Positions 34,659 to 43,302 of a stretch of DNA of 64,000 nucleotides are shown here, in pieces. Every line of letters starts with the position of its first letter. Positions within the stretch are counted from its first letter, which is position 1. Under the pieces are notes generated by a model that ran no database searches, had not been told where the DNA came from, and saw nothing but the letters and a program-made list of their open reading frames with translations. Origin of the DNA: an uncultured Collinsella sp. (GTDB taxonomy: Bacteria; Actinomycetota; Coriobacteriia; Coriobacteriales; Coriobacteriaceae). A program made the position numbers and the translations under genes. The stretch lies in NCBI GenBank assembly GCA_958412345.1, contig CATYSO010000010.1:1-64000 (forward strand), read 5' to 3'.

Positions 34659-36110
34659 CTACTCGACCGTATCGACGGTTGCCGCCACGTTGCCGTCTGC
34701 CATACGCACACGGATGGCGTCGCCGGGCTTAAAGTTCTTGGCGCTCGTAGCCACGCCGTCATCGCTGTACGCGATGGAGTAGCCGCGGGCAAGCACCTTG
34801 AGCGGCGACAAGGCGTCGAGCGAAGCCGCAGCGCGGCCCAAGTCGGACGCGGGCTTGCTTAACATCGTGCGCCCCTGATGCTCCAGACGGGAGCTTGCGA
34901 GCGTGAGCGCATGCCGCTTGCCATCGAGCCCTGAGGTGCTTGCGACCAAACGCTCGGGCAGACGCTCGAAGTTGGAGCGGAAGGCCCCAACCGAGCGCGT
35001 TATGGCGCCGGACAGGCGATCGGCTGTCAAGGCAAGCTCCGACTCGCGACGCTCGACCATAAACGTTGGATCGTTCAGGCACGGGCGGCACGCGGCCGCA
35101 TCGAGCGCATCGCCCAAGCGCGCCGTATAGGTATCCCAGGCACGTCGACCTCGCTGATCGAGCATCTCCAGATCGACCTGATCCGACCCGATCATCGAAG
35201 CCATCGCAGCACCTAGGCGCTGATGGCGCGTCTCGAGCACATCCGCCAGTTCCGTCATAGCCGGTGCCACGGATTCGGCCGCCGCCGTGGGCGTGGAGGC
35301 GCGACGATCACTCACCATGTCGCAGATCGAGGTATCGGGCTCATGACCAATACCTGTCACCACGGGCACGGGACAGGCCGCCACCGCACGGGCAAGGTCC
35401 TCGTCGTTGAAGGTCATGAGGTCCTCGAAGGAACCGCCGCCACGCACGAGCAAAATGCAATCGGGTGCCGGCGTAATGGCAGCGGCGCGGCGCAGGCCTT
35501 CGATAAGCTCAGCCGGCGCGCCCTCACCCTGGACCTTGGCACCCACGCAGACAAGCTCGACGAGCGGGTTGCGGCGGCGCAGCGTGCGCTTGACGTCGTC
35601 GATTACGGCACCCGAGAGCGAGGTGACGACCGCCACGCGTGAGCAAAACACCGGAATGCGGCGTTTACGGGACTCGTCCATCAGCCCCTCGCGACGCAGC
35701 TTTTCGGCCAGTTGCGCCACCTGCTGACGCAGCAGGCCCTCCCCCGCCAGCGAGAACGAACGAGCGACAAAGCTCATACGGCCCGTGGGCTTATAGAGAT
35801 TAAAGCTGCCCTTAAAGCTCACCTGTATGCCGTCGCGCAAATCGAAGGTGCGCTTGAGATAGGCGCCCTTCCAGATGATACAGTCGACAGCGGCCGAGTC
35901 GTCCTTGATCTGGAAGTAGCAGTGGCCGCTTCGAGCATTGGGGCCACGAAAGCCGGTGACCTCGCCCAGGACGCTCAGCTGCGGAATCGCATCGAGCGCA
36001 CCAGCGGCGATCTCGACCGCCTGGCTCACGCTGAGCTCTTTACGCTCCTGCTCGTCCGAGCCGTCGAACTCGGCAGAAACGCTATTGCCGGTTAGATTCC
36101 AGCCTGCCAC
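34659..36110 (-). CDS. xseA: Exonuclease VII large subunit
   Basis: A 483-residue XseA. The N-terminal OB fold is at about residues 30-125 (VLGEVTGFRGPNARSGHCYFQIKDDSAAVDCIIWKG), followed by the catalytic domain with RRIPVFCSRVAVVTSLSGAVIDDV, LLVRGGGSFEDLMTFND and TGIGHEPDTSICDMVSDRRASTPTAAAE. The start at GTG 36110 is favoured because AAAGGAGG lies four bases upstream; the longer reading lacks a site. First gene of the xseA-xseB operon. Confidence 0.93.
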   Translation of the reverse strand: MAGWNLTGNSVSAEFDGSDEQERKELSVSQAVEIAAGALDAIPQLSVLGEVTGFRGPNARSGHCYFQIKDDSAAVDCIIWKGAYLKRTFDLRDGIQVSFKGSFNLYKPTGRMSFVARSFSLAGEGLLRQQVAQLAEKLRREGLMDESRKRRIPVFCSRVAVVTSLSGAVIDDVKRTLRRRNPLVELVCVGAKVQGEGAPAELIEGLRRAAAITPAPDCILLVRGGGSFEDLMTFNDEDLARAVAACPVPVVTGIGHEPDTSICDMVSDRRASTPTAAAESVAPAMTELADVLETRHQRLGAAMASMIGSDQVDLEMLDQRGRRAWDTYTARLGDALDAAACRPCLNDPTFMVERRESELALTADRLSGAITRSVGAFRSNFERLPERLVASTSGLDGKRHALTLASSRLEHQGRTMLSKPASDLGRAAASLDALSPLKVLARGYSIAYSDDGVATSAKNFKPGDAIRVRMADGNVAATVDTVE

Positions 36111-36179
36111 GCAGCCTCCTTTCGTCATCGTGCACAAGGGCTCCGGCCCCGTGCAAATTCAAGTCCCACACATAGTACA

Positions 36180-36209
36180 GCGCCGCGGGGACACGAATCC
36201 CCGCGGCGC
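36180..36209 (-). repeat. 12-bp GC-rich hairpin after the zinc peptidase gene
   Basis: Perfect arms GCGCCGCGGGGA / TCCCCGCGGCGC with a 6-nt loop, between the zinc peptidase stop (36226) and the xseA start. It has no T-run; it may still reduce readthrough. Confidence 0.6.
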
Positions 36210-36225
36210 CTGTCAGCCCAAGTTC

Positions 36226-36930
36226 TTATCGGTTGGAGTTTCTGTTGTAGCGAGCCATAAGGTAGAGCAGCTGAATAATCGAGGTGAGCGCCGCCGCCAC
36301 GTAGGTAAGAGCGGCCGCCGTCAGCACCTTCTTGGCACCGTTGACCTGCTTGGAGCTCATGCCCGACTGCTCAATGTAGGCCACAGCGCGGCGGCTGGCA
36401 TCGATCTCGACCGGCAGTGTAACCAGCTGGAACAGCACGCTAAACGAGAAGAAGATCAGCGCGAGCGTCGTGAGTCCCGCGATGTTCATAAACAGGCCCA
36501 TGAGCAGCACGATGGTCCAGGTGTTCTGGGTAAAGTTGACGACCGGAACCAGGGCGGTGCGAACTTTCATCATGGCGTAACCGCTTTGGCGCTGGGCGGC
36601 GTGACCTGCCTCATGGCAGGCAACGGCAACGCTTGCGACCGACCCTCCCGAACGGTTAGCGTCCGAAAGATACAGGTTGTTGTCCTGCGGGTTGTAGTGG
36701 TCGGTAAGCTCGCCGGCGACGCCCTTGATACCCACGGCATTGCAGCCGTTGGCGTCGAGCATGCGGCGAGCGACCGCGGCACCCGTGTCGCCGTCCGAGC
36801 GAACCTTGGACCACGTCTTGTACGTCGAGGTGATATAGCTCTGCGCGGCAAGGCCGAGCACTGTACAGACAAGAACAACCAGCAGGTACAGCGGGTCGAT
36901 GCCAAAGCCGTATCCATAGTAATAGGGCAT
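36226..36930 (-). CDS. YugP-type zinc metallopeptidase, membrane-bound
   Basis: A 234-residue membrane protein of the YugP neutral-zinc-metallopeptidase family. The active-site motif HEAGHAAQ is at about residue 105, preceded by an N-terminal TM helix (PLYLLVVLVCTVLGL) and followed by two or three TM helices (residues 130-175 and 205-225). The N terminus is Tyr/Gly-rich. Start follows GGAGGAATTCGC. Function in Coriobacteria is unknown; the family is thought to be a membrane protease. Confidence 0.88.
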   Translation of the reverse strand: MPYYYGYGFGIDPLYLLVVLVCTVLGLAAQSYITSTYKTWSKVRSDGDTGAAVARRMLDANGCNAVGIKGVAGELTDHYNPQDNNLYLSDANRSGGSVASVAVACHEAGHAAQRQSGYAMMKVRTALVPVVNFTQNTWTIVLLMGLFMNIAGLTTLALIFFSFSVLFQLVTLPVEIDASRRAVAYIEQSGMSSKQVNGAKKVLTAAALTYVAAALTSIIQLLYLMARYNRNSNR

Positions 36931-36994
36931 GCGAATTCCTCCGAATCGAGTTACACGTTGGAGGCATTCTACCCATTAAGGTGGCTAGGCTTGC

Positions 36995-38128
36995 CTACAG
37001 CAACTCAATCTTTCCGTCCTTAACCGTCAGTCCCATGTTGCCCGAAAGCAAATCGTCCAGGCGCGAGCCAACGAGCTCAAAGCGCCAGCCTTCACGCAGG
37101 GGGCTCTGCTCGGGATGCTCGATATAGTCGGCCAGGTCATCGCGCGAGGCAATGACCGAGGTCGCCACGCCCGAGCGCTCGGCAACCAGGCGAATGAGCG
37201 CATACATCAGGTCCGTCACGCTCTCCAGCTCCGGCGAGATCTGGCGATGCCCGCGCACCATGAGCGGCAGGCGATCGTGAGGGCAGCTCGCGCCGCGCTT
37301 GATGGCCATGAGCGCGCCGTCCACGTCGCGCTCCCCCAGCTGGTCGGTACCGCGGATACTGCGGAACTCCTCGACACGCACGGGATTGCGCTTGACGAGC
37401 GCCAGCAGCGTATCGTCGGACATGACCCACTTGCGCGGGATGTTGCGGCGCTCGGCGCGGTCCTCGCGCCAGGCGGCGAGCTCGCGCGCGATGCCCAGCT
37501 GATGGCGGCTGCACGAGTTGATGCGCTTGACCTTACGGAATGCCTCGTGACGGTCGGCGCGATAGTGCGACTCGTCGGCCAGCGGGCGCAGCTCGTCGAG
37601 CACCCAGTCCACACGGCCCAGTTCGCGCAGGCGGCTCATCATCTCGGTATAGGCGACGATCAGGTACTTGACGTCATCGATCGCGTACTCAATCTGCTTG
37701 TCGGTCAGCGGACGGCGCGACCAGTCGGTCAGTGACTCGGTCTTGGGCAGCGATACGCCGCAAAACGTCTGCACGAGCGCGCCGTAGGAAATCTGCTGGC
37801 GCTCGCCCAAAAAGGCGGCGGCTACCTGCGTGTCAAAAATAGGACGCGGCAGCACGCCCACGGTATGGAGCATGACCTCCATATCCTGCGAGCAGGCGTG
37901 GAACACCTTGGTCACACTCTCGTCGGCCATAAGCTCGGCGAGCGGCGACAGGTCGTCGATCACCAGCGGATCGACCGCGACACTCTCGGCAGGGGTGGCA
38001 ATCTGAACCAGGCACAGACGCGGATGGAACGTGCGCTCGCGCAAAAATTCGGTATCGACGGCAATCGCGTCGAACTCGCGGGCGCGCTGACAAAAGTCGA
38101 GAAGAGCCTGATGTGTGGAAATGTACAT
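36995..38128 (-). CDS. rnd: Ribonuclease D
   Basis: A 377-residue DEDD-superfamily 3'-5' exoribonuclease with HRDC domains, acting in tRNA 3'-end processing. Exonuclease residues: VDTEFLRERTFHP (Asp, Glu), FHACSQDMEVM (Asp), and YAIDDVKYL (Tyr/Asp). An HRDC domain is at about residues 205-285. Start at 38128 (MYISTHQALL); ribosome site is weak (GATGGGTTGAT) and a longer reading to 38164 is possible. Single gene, divergent from the lipid kinase gene. Confidence 0.92.
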   Translation of the reverse strand: MYISTHQALLDFCQRAREFDAIAVDTEFLRERTFHPRLCLVQIATPAESVAVDPLVIDDLSPLAELMADESVTKVFHACSQDMEVMLHTVGVLPRPIFDTQVAAAFLGERQQISYGALVQTFCGVSLPKTESLTDWSRRPLTDKQIEYAIDDVKYLIVAYTEMMSRLRELGRVDWVLDELRPLADESHYRADRHEAFRKVKRINSCSRHQLGIARELAAWREDRAERRNIPRKWVMSDDTLLALVKRNPVRVEEFRSIRGTDQLGERDVDGALMAIKRGASCPHDRLPLMVRGHRQISPELESVTDLMYALIRLVAERSGVATSVIASRDDLADYIEHPEQSPLREGWRFELVGSRLDDLLSGNMGLTVKDGKIELL

Positions 38129-38226
38129 ATCAACCCATCGAATAAGGTTAGGCCCGAAAAACACGGGTAGGATATCGGCATTGCCTTACAACTATACTCG
38201 GTTAGTCACAGAACGGGAACGTAAGT

Positions 38227-39144
38227 ATGCGCTGCCTTATCATCCACAACCCGGCATCGGGCCCCAGCTCAGATGAAATCTTCGCATTCACGCACGCCCT
38301 CGCGCAGGGCGGCGACGAGATCGTGATGCGCTTTATCGGCGACGGCATGGAGCCCGAGGACGCCGTGGCGGACGTGCGCGAGTTCGATCGCGTGGTGGTC
38401 TCGGGCGGCGACGGCACCGTCTCCAACGTGCTCGACCAGATGCGCGGATGCGGCGTCCCCACGCTCGTCTTTCCCTCTGGCACGGCATGCCTGTTCTTCA
38501 ACAACATCGGCAATGCCCCCGAGGCGGCGGCACTCGCCAAGGCCTGCCGCGCCGGCCGCACGGTCAAGGTCGACATGGGTGAGCTCTTTTGGCTCGACGA
38601 GGACGGCAACGAAAAGCGCCATGGTTTTATCATCATCGCCGGCTCGGGCTTCGATGCCGAGATCATGATGAAGGCCGCTCCCACCAAAAACGACATCGGC
38701 GAGATCGCCTACTTCCTGTCGGCGCTTGCCACGCCCAATCCCACGGTGGCGCATTTTACGATTGAGCATGACGGCATTGTCGAGGAACTCGACGGCATCT
38801 GCTGCATGGCAGGCAACACTTCGGTCATCCAAAACGATATCAACCTGTTCCCCAACTGTCGCATGAACGACGGTATGGTCGACATCGCGGTCATCGAGCC
38901 CGTAAAAACCGTGCAGTTGCTGCCCACCGTGATCACCGCTGCGCTCGACCCCGCCGGCAAGGTGCTCGGTCGCCCGCAGTTCAAGATCATCCAGACCAAG
39001 GAAGCTAAGATTACCTGTACACCGTCGCTTGGCATGCAGTTCGATGGCGAGATTATCTCCAGCAACTCCGGCGTCTTTGGCGCCCGCGCGCTTCCGCAAT
39101 GTCTCGACCTGATCGTCGACGAATTCTCACCGCTTGGTAAATAG
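38227..39144 (+). CDS. Diacylglycerol/lipid kinase (YegS/BmrU-like)
   Basis: A 305-residue DAGK-catalytic-domain protein. It starts RCLIIHNPASGP and has the nucleotide-binding VVVSGGDGTVSNVLD and the GTACLFFNNIG loop. A C-terminal beta-rich domain follows, as in YegS/DgkB. It likely phosphorylates a lipid such as diacylglycerol. A 30-codon membrane microprotein follows 9 bases downstream with a perfect ribosome site, so they share a transcript. Confidence 0.92.
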   Translation: MRCLIIHNPASGPSSDEIFAFTHALAQGGDEIVMRFIGDGMEPEDAVADVREFDRVVVSGGDGTVSNVLDQMRGCGVPTLVFPSGTACLFFNNIGNAPEAAALAKACRAGRTVKVDMGELFWLDEDGNEKRHGFIIIAGSGFDAEIMMKAAPTKNDIGEIAYFLSALATPNPTVAHFTIEHDGIVEELDGICCMAGNTSVIQNDINLFPNCRMNDGMVDIAVIEPVKTVQLLPTVITAALDPAGKVLGRPQFKIIQTKEAKITCTPSLGMQFDGEIISSNSGVFGARALPQCLDLIVDEFSPLGK

Positions 39145-39153
39145 GAGGACCCC

Positions 39154-39246
39154 ATGAACGACAATCCCCTGCTCGGCTTTATCGTCATTGTTCTGGCCAT
39201 GCTCGTCGGCTATGCGATCAACGTGATCCACCGCCGGAAGAAATAA
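39154..39246 (+). CDS. 30-residue membrane microprotein
   Basis: An ATG-start reading frame of 30 codons behind a perfect AGGAGG (39143-39148, six bases away). The product begins MNDNPLLGF, has one hydrophobic helix (IVIVLAMLVGYAI) and ends in a basic tail (HRRKK), a typical single-pass topology with the C terminus inside. It follows the lipid kinase stop by 9 bases and ends before the shared terminator. Function unknown; it may anchor or regulate the kinase at the membrane. It is too short for routine prediction. Confidence 0.72.
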   Translation: MNDNPLLGFIVIVLAMLVGYAINVIHRRKK

Positions 39247-39282
39247 TTCCACATTGGTATGATATTCATCCAATTATCGTCT

Positions 39283-39324
39283 CCCCCGCTGTTTATGCAT
39301 TTGCCAAACAGTGGGGGATTTTTC
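39283..39324 (+). terminator. Terminator of the lipid kinase operon
   Basis: Arms CCCCCGCTGTTT (39283-39294) and AAACAGTGGGGG (39306-39317), followed by ATTTTTC. Confidence 0.85.
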
Positions 39325-39379
39325 ATTTCGGTATTTCCAGATGCTTTATCCAGATGCAGTAATTGCAGGGCATCTTTAT

Positions 39380-39407
39380 TTGGCTAAAGCTACAAACTGA
39401 GTATAAT
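39380..39407 (+). promoter_or_regulatory. Sigma-70 promoter for the C69 peptidase gene
   Basis: TTGGCT, 16-bp spacer, TATAAT. A 100-base leader follows and contains a 9-bp hairpin AGCCCTCTG/CAGAGGGCT (39511-39532) then TTTCG, which could act as an attenuator or leader structure. Confidence 0.6.
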
Positions 39408-39623
39408 TAACCGCTCATCGTATATTTCATTACGCTTATCGAGTAAGTATTTTTCATAGATGAATATTGTTTCCGATTCGTTACGCTAAGGGAGTGTCTT
39501 TATTGGCTGAAGCCCTCTGGCGACAGAGGGCTTTCGCACGCTGGGAGGGATTATGAGGAAAACTCACCCGTCAACGCGCTCAAAAAGCTTGGCATAGGCC
39601 TCGCATTTGGAGCTGCAACCATC

Positions 39624-41540
39624 ATGTCCATGCCGACCTCTGCGCTCGCCTGCACGCAGATCTATATGGGCAAAGATCTAACGGCCGACGGCAACACGTA
39701 CTACGGCCGAGCCGAGGACTTTGGCAAACGCTATCTTAAGCACTACGGTATCGAGCCTGCCCACGAGCCTGGCTTTAAGTACAGCTCGATTGAATCTGCT
39801 TTCGAATACACTTCGAATAAGCCTACATATCGCTACAGCTACGTGCGCGACCATCCCTCCAATTGGGAGGGACACACCGACGCCTACTCCGAAGCCGGCA
39901 TCAACGAGAAGGGCGTCTCCTGCTCCGCTACGCTGAGCACCTCCTATAACGAGGATGCCGAAGCAGCAGACCCCATCGATGAGGAAGTGGGCCTGGGAGA
40001 ATATAGCTACGGCAGCGTCATCCTGGGCGAGAGCGCCACGGCCCGCGAGGGCGTCGAGCTCCTCGGCAGGCTGATCGACGAGCAGGGCGCTTGCACTAAC
40101 GACCAGATCATTATCGCCGACAACAACGAGACCTGGCTGTTCGCCACGCTTTCTGCCCATCAGTGGATTGCCATGAAGCTGACCGACAACGTCGCCTCAC
40201 TCAACCCCAACATCGGCAGCCTCAACTACGATGTCGACCTCGATGACACCGAGAACTGCCTCCACTCCAAGGACATCGAGTCCATGCCCGTGGAGAAGGG
40301 CTTTGCCGAGTACACCGACGGCAAGTTCGATGTTGCCAAGACCTATGGCGAAAGCCTCGCCGATTCTGGCGTTCACCAATGGTCCCGCTATGTGCAAGGC
40401 CGCCATTATTTTGATAGTCAGCTGACCGAAGGCACGGATTACGAAATTAAAACTATCACCGATAAGGATGGAAAACCCGTCCAAAAGGGAGCTATGGTCA
40501 GCGAAATCCAGCCTCTGTTCTTCAAGCCTGGCAAGTCTGGTTGGAGCACCTTTGAGCTGATTCGCGCCTTCGGCAACCGCGGCGAAAATGTCCCTGGCCT
40601 TAACGCCAACAAAGACGGCGTCTACGCCATCGGCAGCGAGCGCAACACCGAGATCAACCTTTTCCAGATTCGTCGCGGCTATAATCCCGAAGTCGCTACC
40701 ATCCAGTGGGAGATGCTCTCCCGTGCCGCATACTCTGTCGCCATCCCGCTGTACTCCGCTTTGATAACTGAGATTAGCCCGTATTTCAGCGATCAGACCG
40801 TCTCCTTCGATCACTGCAACGCGAAAGACGTCGTGTACAACGAGGAGCCCGAGAACTCCATCAACTACGTCCTCATGGACATCAGCTCGCTCTGCTTTGA
40901 GAACCCCGAGACCCTTGGCACCAGCGTCCGCACCTACCTCGACGCGCTCCAGAACGAGCTCATCGAGCAGAACAGGGAAGTTGACGCCGCCATGCTGGCC
41001 GAGACGACCACCGAGGGCCGCACCGCCCTGGCCAACAAGGCTGGCAAGGCTGCTACCGAGAACACCTACAAGAAGTGCAAGGCCCTGCTCCAGGAGATGC
41101 GTGCCTATCAGAAGGCCGGAAACTTTGACGAGAACTTTACTCCGAGCGATCTGAACACCGAGACCAACGGTCTCAAGGAGTCCATCACCTACGCCAAGGA
41201 CGCTCTTGCCACCGACCCGGTCACCCCGGATCAGCCTGGCACCCCCGAGCAGCCCGGCAAGCCTGAGCAGCCCAGTACCCCCGAGCAGCCCGGCAAGCCC
41301 GAGCAGCCCAGTACCCCCGAGCAGCCCGGCAAGCCCGAGCAGCCCGCCACCAAGCCCGAGAAGCCTGGTAAGTCGGACAACACCACGACCACGGTAACCA
41401 CCAACAAGACGAACACCAAGGGCGGCCTGCCCACCACTGGCGATCGTTTTGATGGCCGCATGGTGGCCGCATGCGCCATCGCTGGCGTTGCCGTCATCTC
41501 CGCGGGCGGTTATATCCTCTATCGCCGCAACAAGGAGTAA
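39624..41540 (+). CDS. C69 family dipeptidase, LPxTG-anchored; start frameshifted
   Basis: A secreted, wall-anchored N-terminal-nucleophile peptidase of family C69 (PepD-like). The mature enzyme starts at the Cys of SALACTQIYMGKDLTADGNTYYGRAED. At the C terminus are three 12-residue Pro-rich repeats (TPEQPGKPEQPS, DNA 41241-41348), the sortase motif LPTTG, a TM helix and RRNKE. The coordinate given begins at an in-frame ATG inside the signal peptide. The real start is probably the ATG at 39553 with a strong GGGAGGG site; it is out of frame by one base in a run of four A at 39559-39562, which moves the KKLGIGLAFGAAT segment out of frame. Confidence 0.82.
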   Translation: MSMPTSALACTQIYMGKDLTADGNTYYGRAEDFGKRYLKHYGIEPAHEPGFKYSSIESAFEYTSNKPTYRYSYVRDHPSNWEGHTDAYSEAGINEKGVSCSATLSTSYNEDAEAADPIDEEVGLGEYSYGSVILGESATAREGVELLGRLIDEQGACTNDQIIIADNNETWLFATLSAHQWIAMKLTDNVASLNPNIGSLNYDVDLDDTENCLHSKDIESMPVEKGFAEYTDGKFDVAKTYGESLADSGVHQWSRYVQGRHYFDSQLTEGTDYEIKTITDKDGKPVQKGAMVSEIQPLFFKPGKSGWSTFELIRAFGNRGENVPGLNANKDGVYAIGSERNTEINLFQIRRGYNPEVATIQWEMLSRAAYSVAIPLYSALITEISPYFSDQTVSFDHCNAKDVVYNEEPENSINYVLMDISSLCFENPETLGTSVRTYLDALQNELIEQNREVDAAMLAETTTEGRTALANKAGKAATENTYKKCKALLQEMRAYQKAGNFDENFTPSDLNTETNGLKESITYAKDALATDPVTPDQPGTPEQPGKPEQPSTPEQPGKPEQPSTPEQPGKPEQPATKPEKPGKSDNTTTTVTTNKTNTKGGLPTTGDRFDGRMVAACAIAGVAVISAGGYILYRRNKE

Positions 41541-41552
41541 TTCCTCGCTGGT

Positions 41553-41589
41553 GCGGGCGGGATGGCACGGTTCGTCCCGCCCGCTTTTT
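41553..41589 (+). terminator. Terminator of the C69 peptidase gene
   Basis: Perfect 10-bp arms GCGGGCGGGA (41553-41562) and TCCCGCCCGC (41575-41584) followed by TTTTT. Confidence 0.87.
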
Positions 41590-41717
41590 GACCGACGGGA
41601 AACACCGCTGAAATCTTTTCAAAAAAGATTTCCCCGCACACACTTCGCTGTGCTATAGTGCAGCGCAACAGCAACTAGGTGCGACCGCGCCACGGCATCA
41701 CGAAAGGAGCTACCAAC

Positions 41718-41786
41718 ATGAAGAACACGATGAAGTCTCTCAACAACTGGTGGTGGCGTGATGCGAATACGATCGGTCGACAGTGA
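41718..41786 (+). CDS. Trp-rich leader peptide of the ECF operon
   Basis: A 22-codon frame behind AAAGGAG (eight-base spacing). It contains three consecutive Trp codons (NNWWWRDAN) at 41748-41756 and ends in TGA at 41784-41786. Codons rich in one amino acid in front of a terminator are the hallmark of translation-coupled attenuation, as in trpL. It precedes an ECF importer, so low charged tRNA-Trp would relieve termination. A -10-like TATAGT lies around 41653. The frame is too short for standard ORF calls. Confidence 0.82.
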   Translation: MKNTMKSLNNWWWRDANTIGRQ

Positions 41787-41855
41787 GTCCCTCACGCCTG
41801 TTTTTGCGCTCTAGGTGATTGGAAGGCCTCCGGTTTCGACCGGGGGCCTTTTTCT
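41755..41855 (+). promoter_or_regulatory. Tryptophan attenuator, alternative hairpins
   Basis: GGCGTGA (41755-41761), overlapping the third Trp codon, is perfectly complementary to TCACGCC (41792-41798). Downstream is an intrinsic terminator with arms AAGGCCTCCGGT (41823-41834) and ACCGGGGGCCTT (41839-41850), UUCG loop, and TTTTT. A ribosome stalled at the Trp codons would mask GGCGTGA. I did not resolve the antiterminator; GCCT of segment 2 with AGGC of the terminator is one weak option. An alternative GTGAG/CTCAC hairpin covers the leader stop codon. Confidence 0.7.
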
Positions 41856-41932
41856 ATCTCGAGCCCGATCGCATTCGCATCACGCGCCTCCGCTTATCTC
41901 TCTTGCACTTCTCTTCCGAAAGGATTTTCACC

Positions 41933-42505
41933 ATGTCTCAGAACACCACCGCCACCCAGCCCCGTACCGTCCAGACCGCCGACCGCGGCAAACTCGACGT
42001 CCGCGCTCTCGTCCTGCTCGCCATCCTGCTCGCCGCCGGCTTCATCCTCAACTTCACCGTCGGCAAGGCAATCTCGGGCATCTCGGGCGGCATGATCAGC
42101 CCCGAGTTCATCATCTCGGCCTTCTGCCTCACTATCCTGGTCGTTCGTCCCAACATCGGCCAGGCGCTCGTCATTGGCCTCATCTCGGCTGCCGTGATCC
42201 AGATCACCACCACTTCGCCGTTCGTTGATTTTGCCGCCGAGGGTATCGCTGCCATGCTCATGGCCGGCATCGTCAACGCAGCCGGCAAGAACGGCCAGGT
42301 CAAGCCTGCCATCGCCATCGTCGCAACCTTCCTGACCACCTTTGTCTCCGGCGTCATCTTTATGGTCATCAAGATGGCCATGCTCGGCGTGGTCGGCGAG
42401 CTCGCCGCCGCCATGCTGCCCGTCGTCGCCATGACCGCCGTCTTTAACGCCATTCTGGTCGGCGCCCTCTACTTGCCCATCCAGAAGGCCCTTAGGCTCA
42501 ACTAA
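41933..42505 (+). CDS. ECF transporter S component (TrpP-like), copy 1
   Basis: A 190-residue integral membrane protein with about five or six TM helices, size and layout of an ECF substrate-binding S subunit. The segment FILNFTVGKAISGISGGMISPEFIISAF resembles the tryptophan-uptake TrpP family arrangement (a short loop with a following (K/S)P(D/E)F). It follows the Trp leader attenuator by about 80 bases. Start 41933 follows GAAAGGATTTTCACC. Tryptophan as ligand is inferred from the leader and this resemblance. Confidence 0.8.
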   Translation: MSQNTTATQPRTVQTADRGKLDVRALVLLAILLAAGFILNFTVGKAISGISGGMISPEFIISAFCLTILVVRPNIGQALVIGLISAAVIQITTTSPFVDFAAEGIAAMLMAGIVNAAGKNGQVKPAIAIVATFLTTFVSGVIFMVIKMAMLGVVGELAAAMLPVVAMTAVFNAILVGALYLPIQKALRLN

Positions 42506-42522
42506 CCCACAACGGCTCCGTC

Positions 42523-42602
42523 CCCAAAGACTGTCCCAAACAACTAGCTTTTGGGGACGTTCTTAAACGACTAGTCATTCAAGAACGTCCCCAACGACTA
42601 GT
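42523..42602 (+). repeat. Hairpin repeat, copy 1 (ECF operon)
   Basis: A 76-base unit identical at 70 of 76 positions to 43305-43380. Its core is the stem TTGGGGACGTTCTT / AAGAACGTCCCCAA (42551-42564 and 42581-42594) with outer ACTAG/CTAGT. The 42506-42711 gap otherwise holds a small hairpin ACCCC-TTTCGTG-GGGGT (42654-42670). Confidence 0.85.
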
Positions 42603-42711
42603 AAAGCCGTCTCCGTGCTCCATTATTCAAAATTAATCCCCTTTTCGATTTAACCCCTTTCGTGGGGGTCTAGGACACGCTTATCTCAAATCCCACCTTA
42701 AGGAGAACATC

Positions 42712-43263
42712 ATGGCCACCAACACTCAGGCTCGTACTATTTCTGCCAACGCCGCTTCCGACAAAGGCATCCTCGACATCACCTCGCTCGTCCTGCTCGC
42801 CATCCTCCTTGCCGCCGGCTTTATCCTCAACATGACCGTCGGCAACGCTCTTGCCGCAACGGGCATTAAGCCGCAGTTCATCATTGCCGCCTATGCTCTG
42901 GCCATCGCACTCACGCAGGCAAGCTTTGCCCAGGCAGCCATCTTTGGCATCCTGTCGGCCGCCGTCATCCAGATCACCACGTCAATCCCCGGCCTAAACT
43001 TTGTGACCGAGCTTGCCGGCGCGCTGACGATGGCGGCGCTCGTCAAGTCCAACATCGGCGGCAGCAAGCTCAACCCCTTCATCGCCGGCCTGCTCACCAC
43101 CTTGGTCTCGGGTGCCCTCTTCGCCGTCCTGGGCACCGTCATCATGGGTGCCGCGCTGCCCACGGCGCTCGCCAAGGTGCCCATCGTGCTCGGCACTGCC
43201 GTCTTCAACGCCGTCGTGGTCCAGGCCCTCTTCTTCCCCCTGCGCAAGGTGCTCAACAAATAG
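42712..43263 (+). CDS. ECF transporter S component (TrpP-like), copy 2
   Basis: A 183-residue paralogue of the preceding S component, same topology and the parallel segment FILNMTVGNALAATGIKPQFIIAAY. The two share the N-terminal LVLLAILLAAGF. It could bind a second ligand or the same amino acid with different affinity. Start follows TAAGGAGAACATC. Both S genes feed the single EcfA/EcfT pair downstream. Confidence 0.8.
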   Translation: MATNTQARTISANAASDKGILDITSLVLLAILLAAGFILNMTVGNALAATGIKPQFIIAAYALAIALTQASFAQAAIFGILSAAVIQITTSIPGLNFVTELAGALTMAALVKSNIGGSKLNPFIAGLLTTLVSGALFAVLGTVIMGAALPTALAKVPIVLGTAVFNAVVVQALFFPLRKVLNK

Positions 43264-43302
43264 CCTGATATGATGGACGGGCCGCGCGCTAGCGGCCCCG
43301 TC

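Noticed and set aside
36180..36209. GC hairpin as full terminator for the zinc peptidase gene
   Set aside because: No T-run, so kept only as a repeat.
39503..39556. 17-codon frame (TTG start) overlapping the C69 ATG, possible leader
   Set aside because: It overlaps a terminator-like hairpin, starts with TTG and has no amino-acid bias beyond two Trp; evidence too weak to list as a gene.
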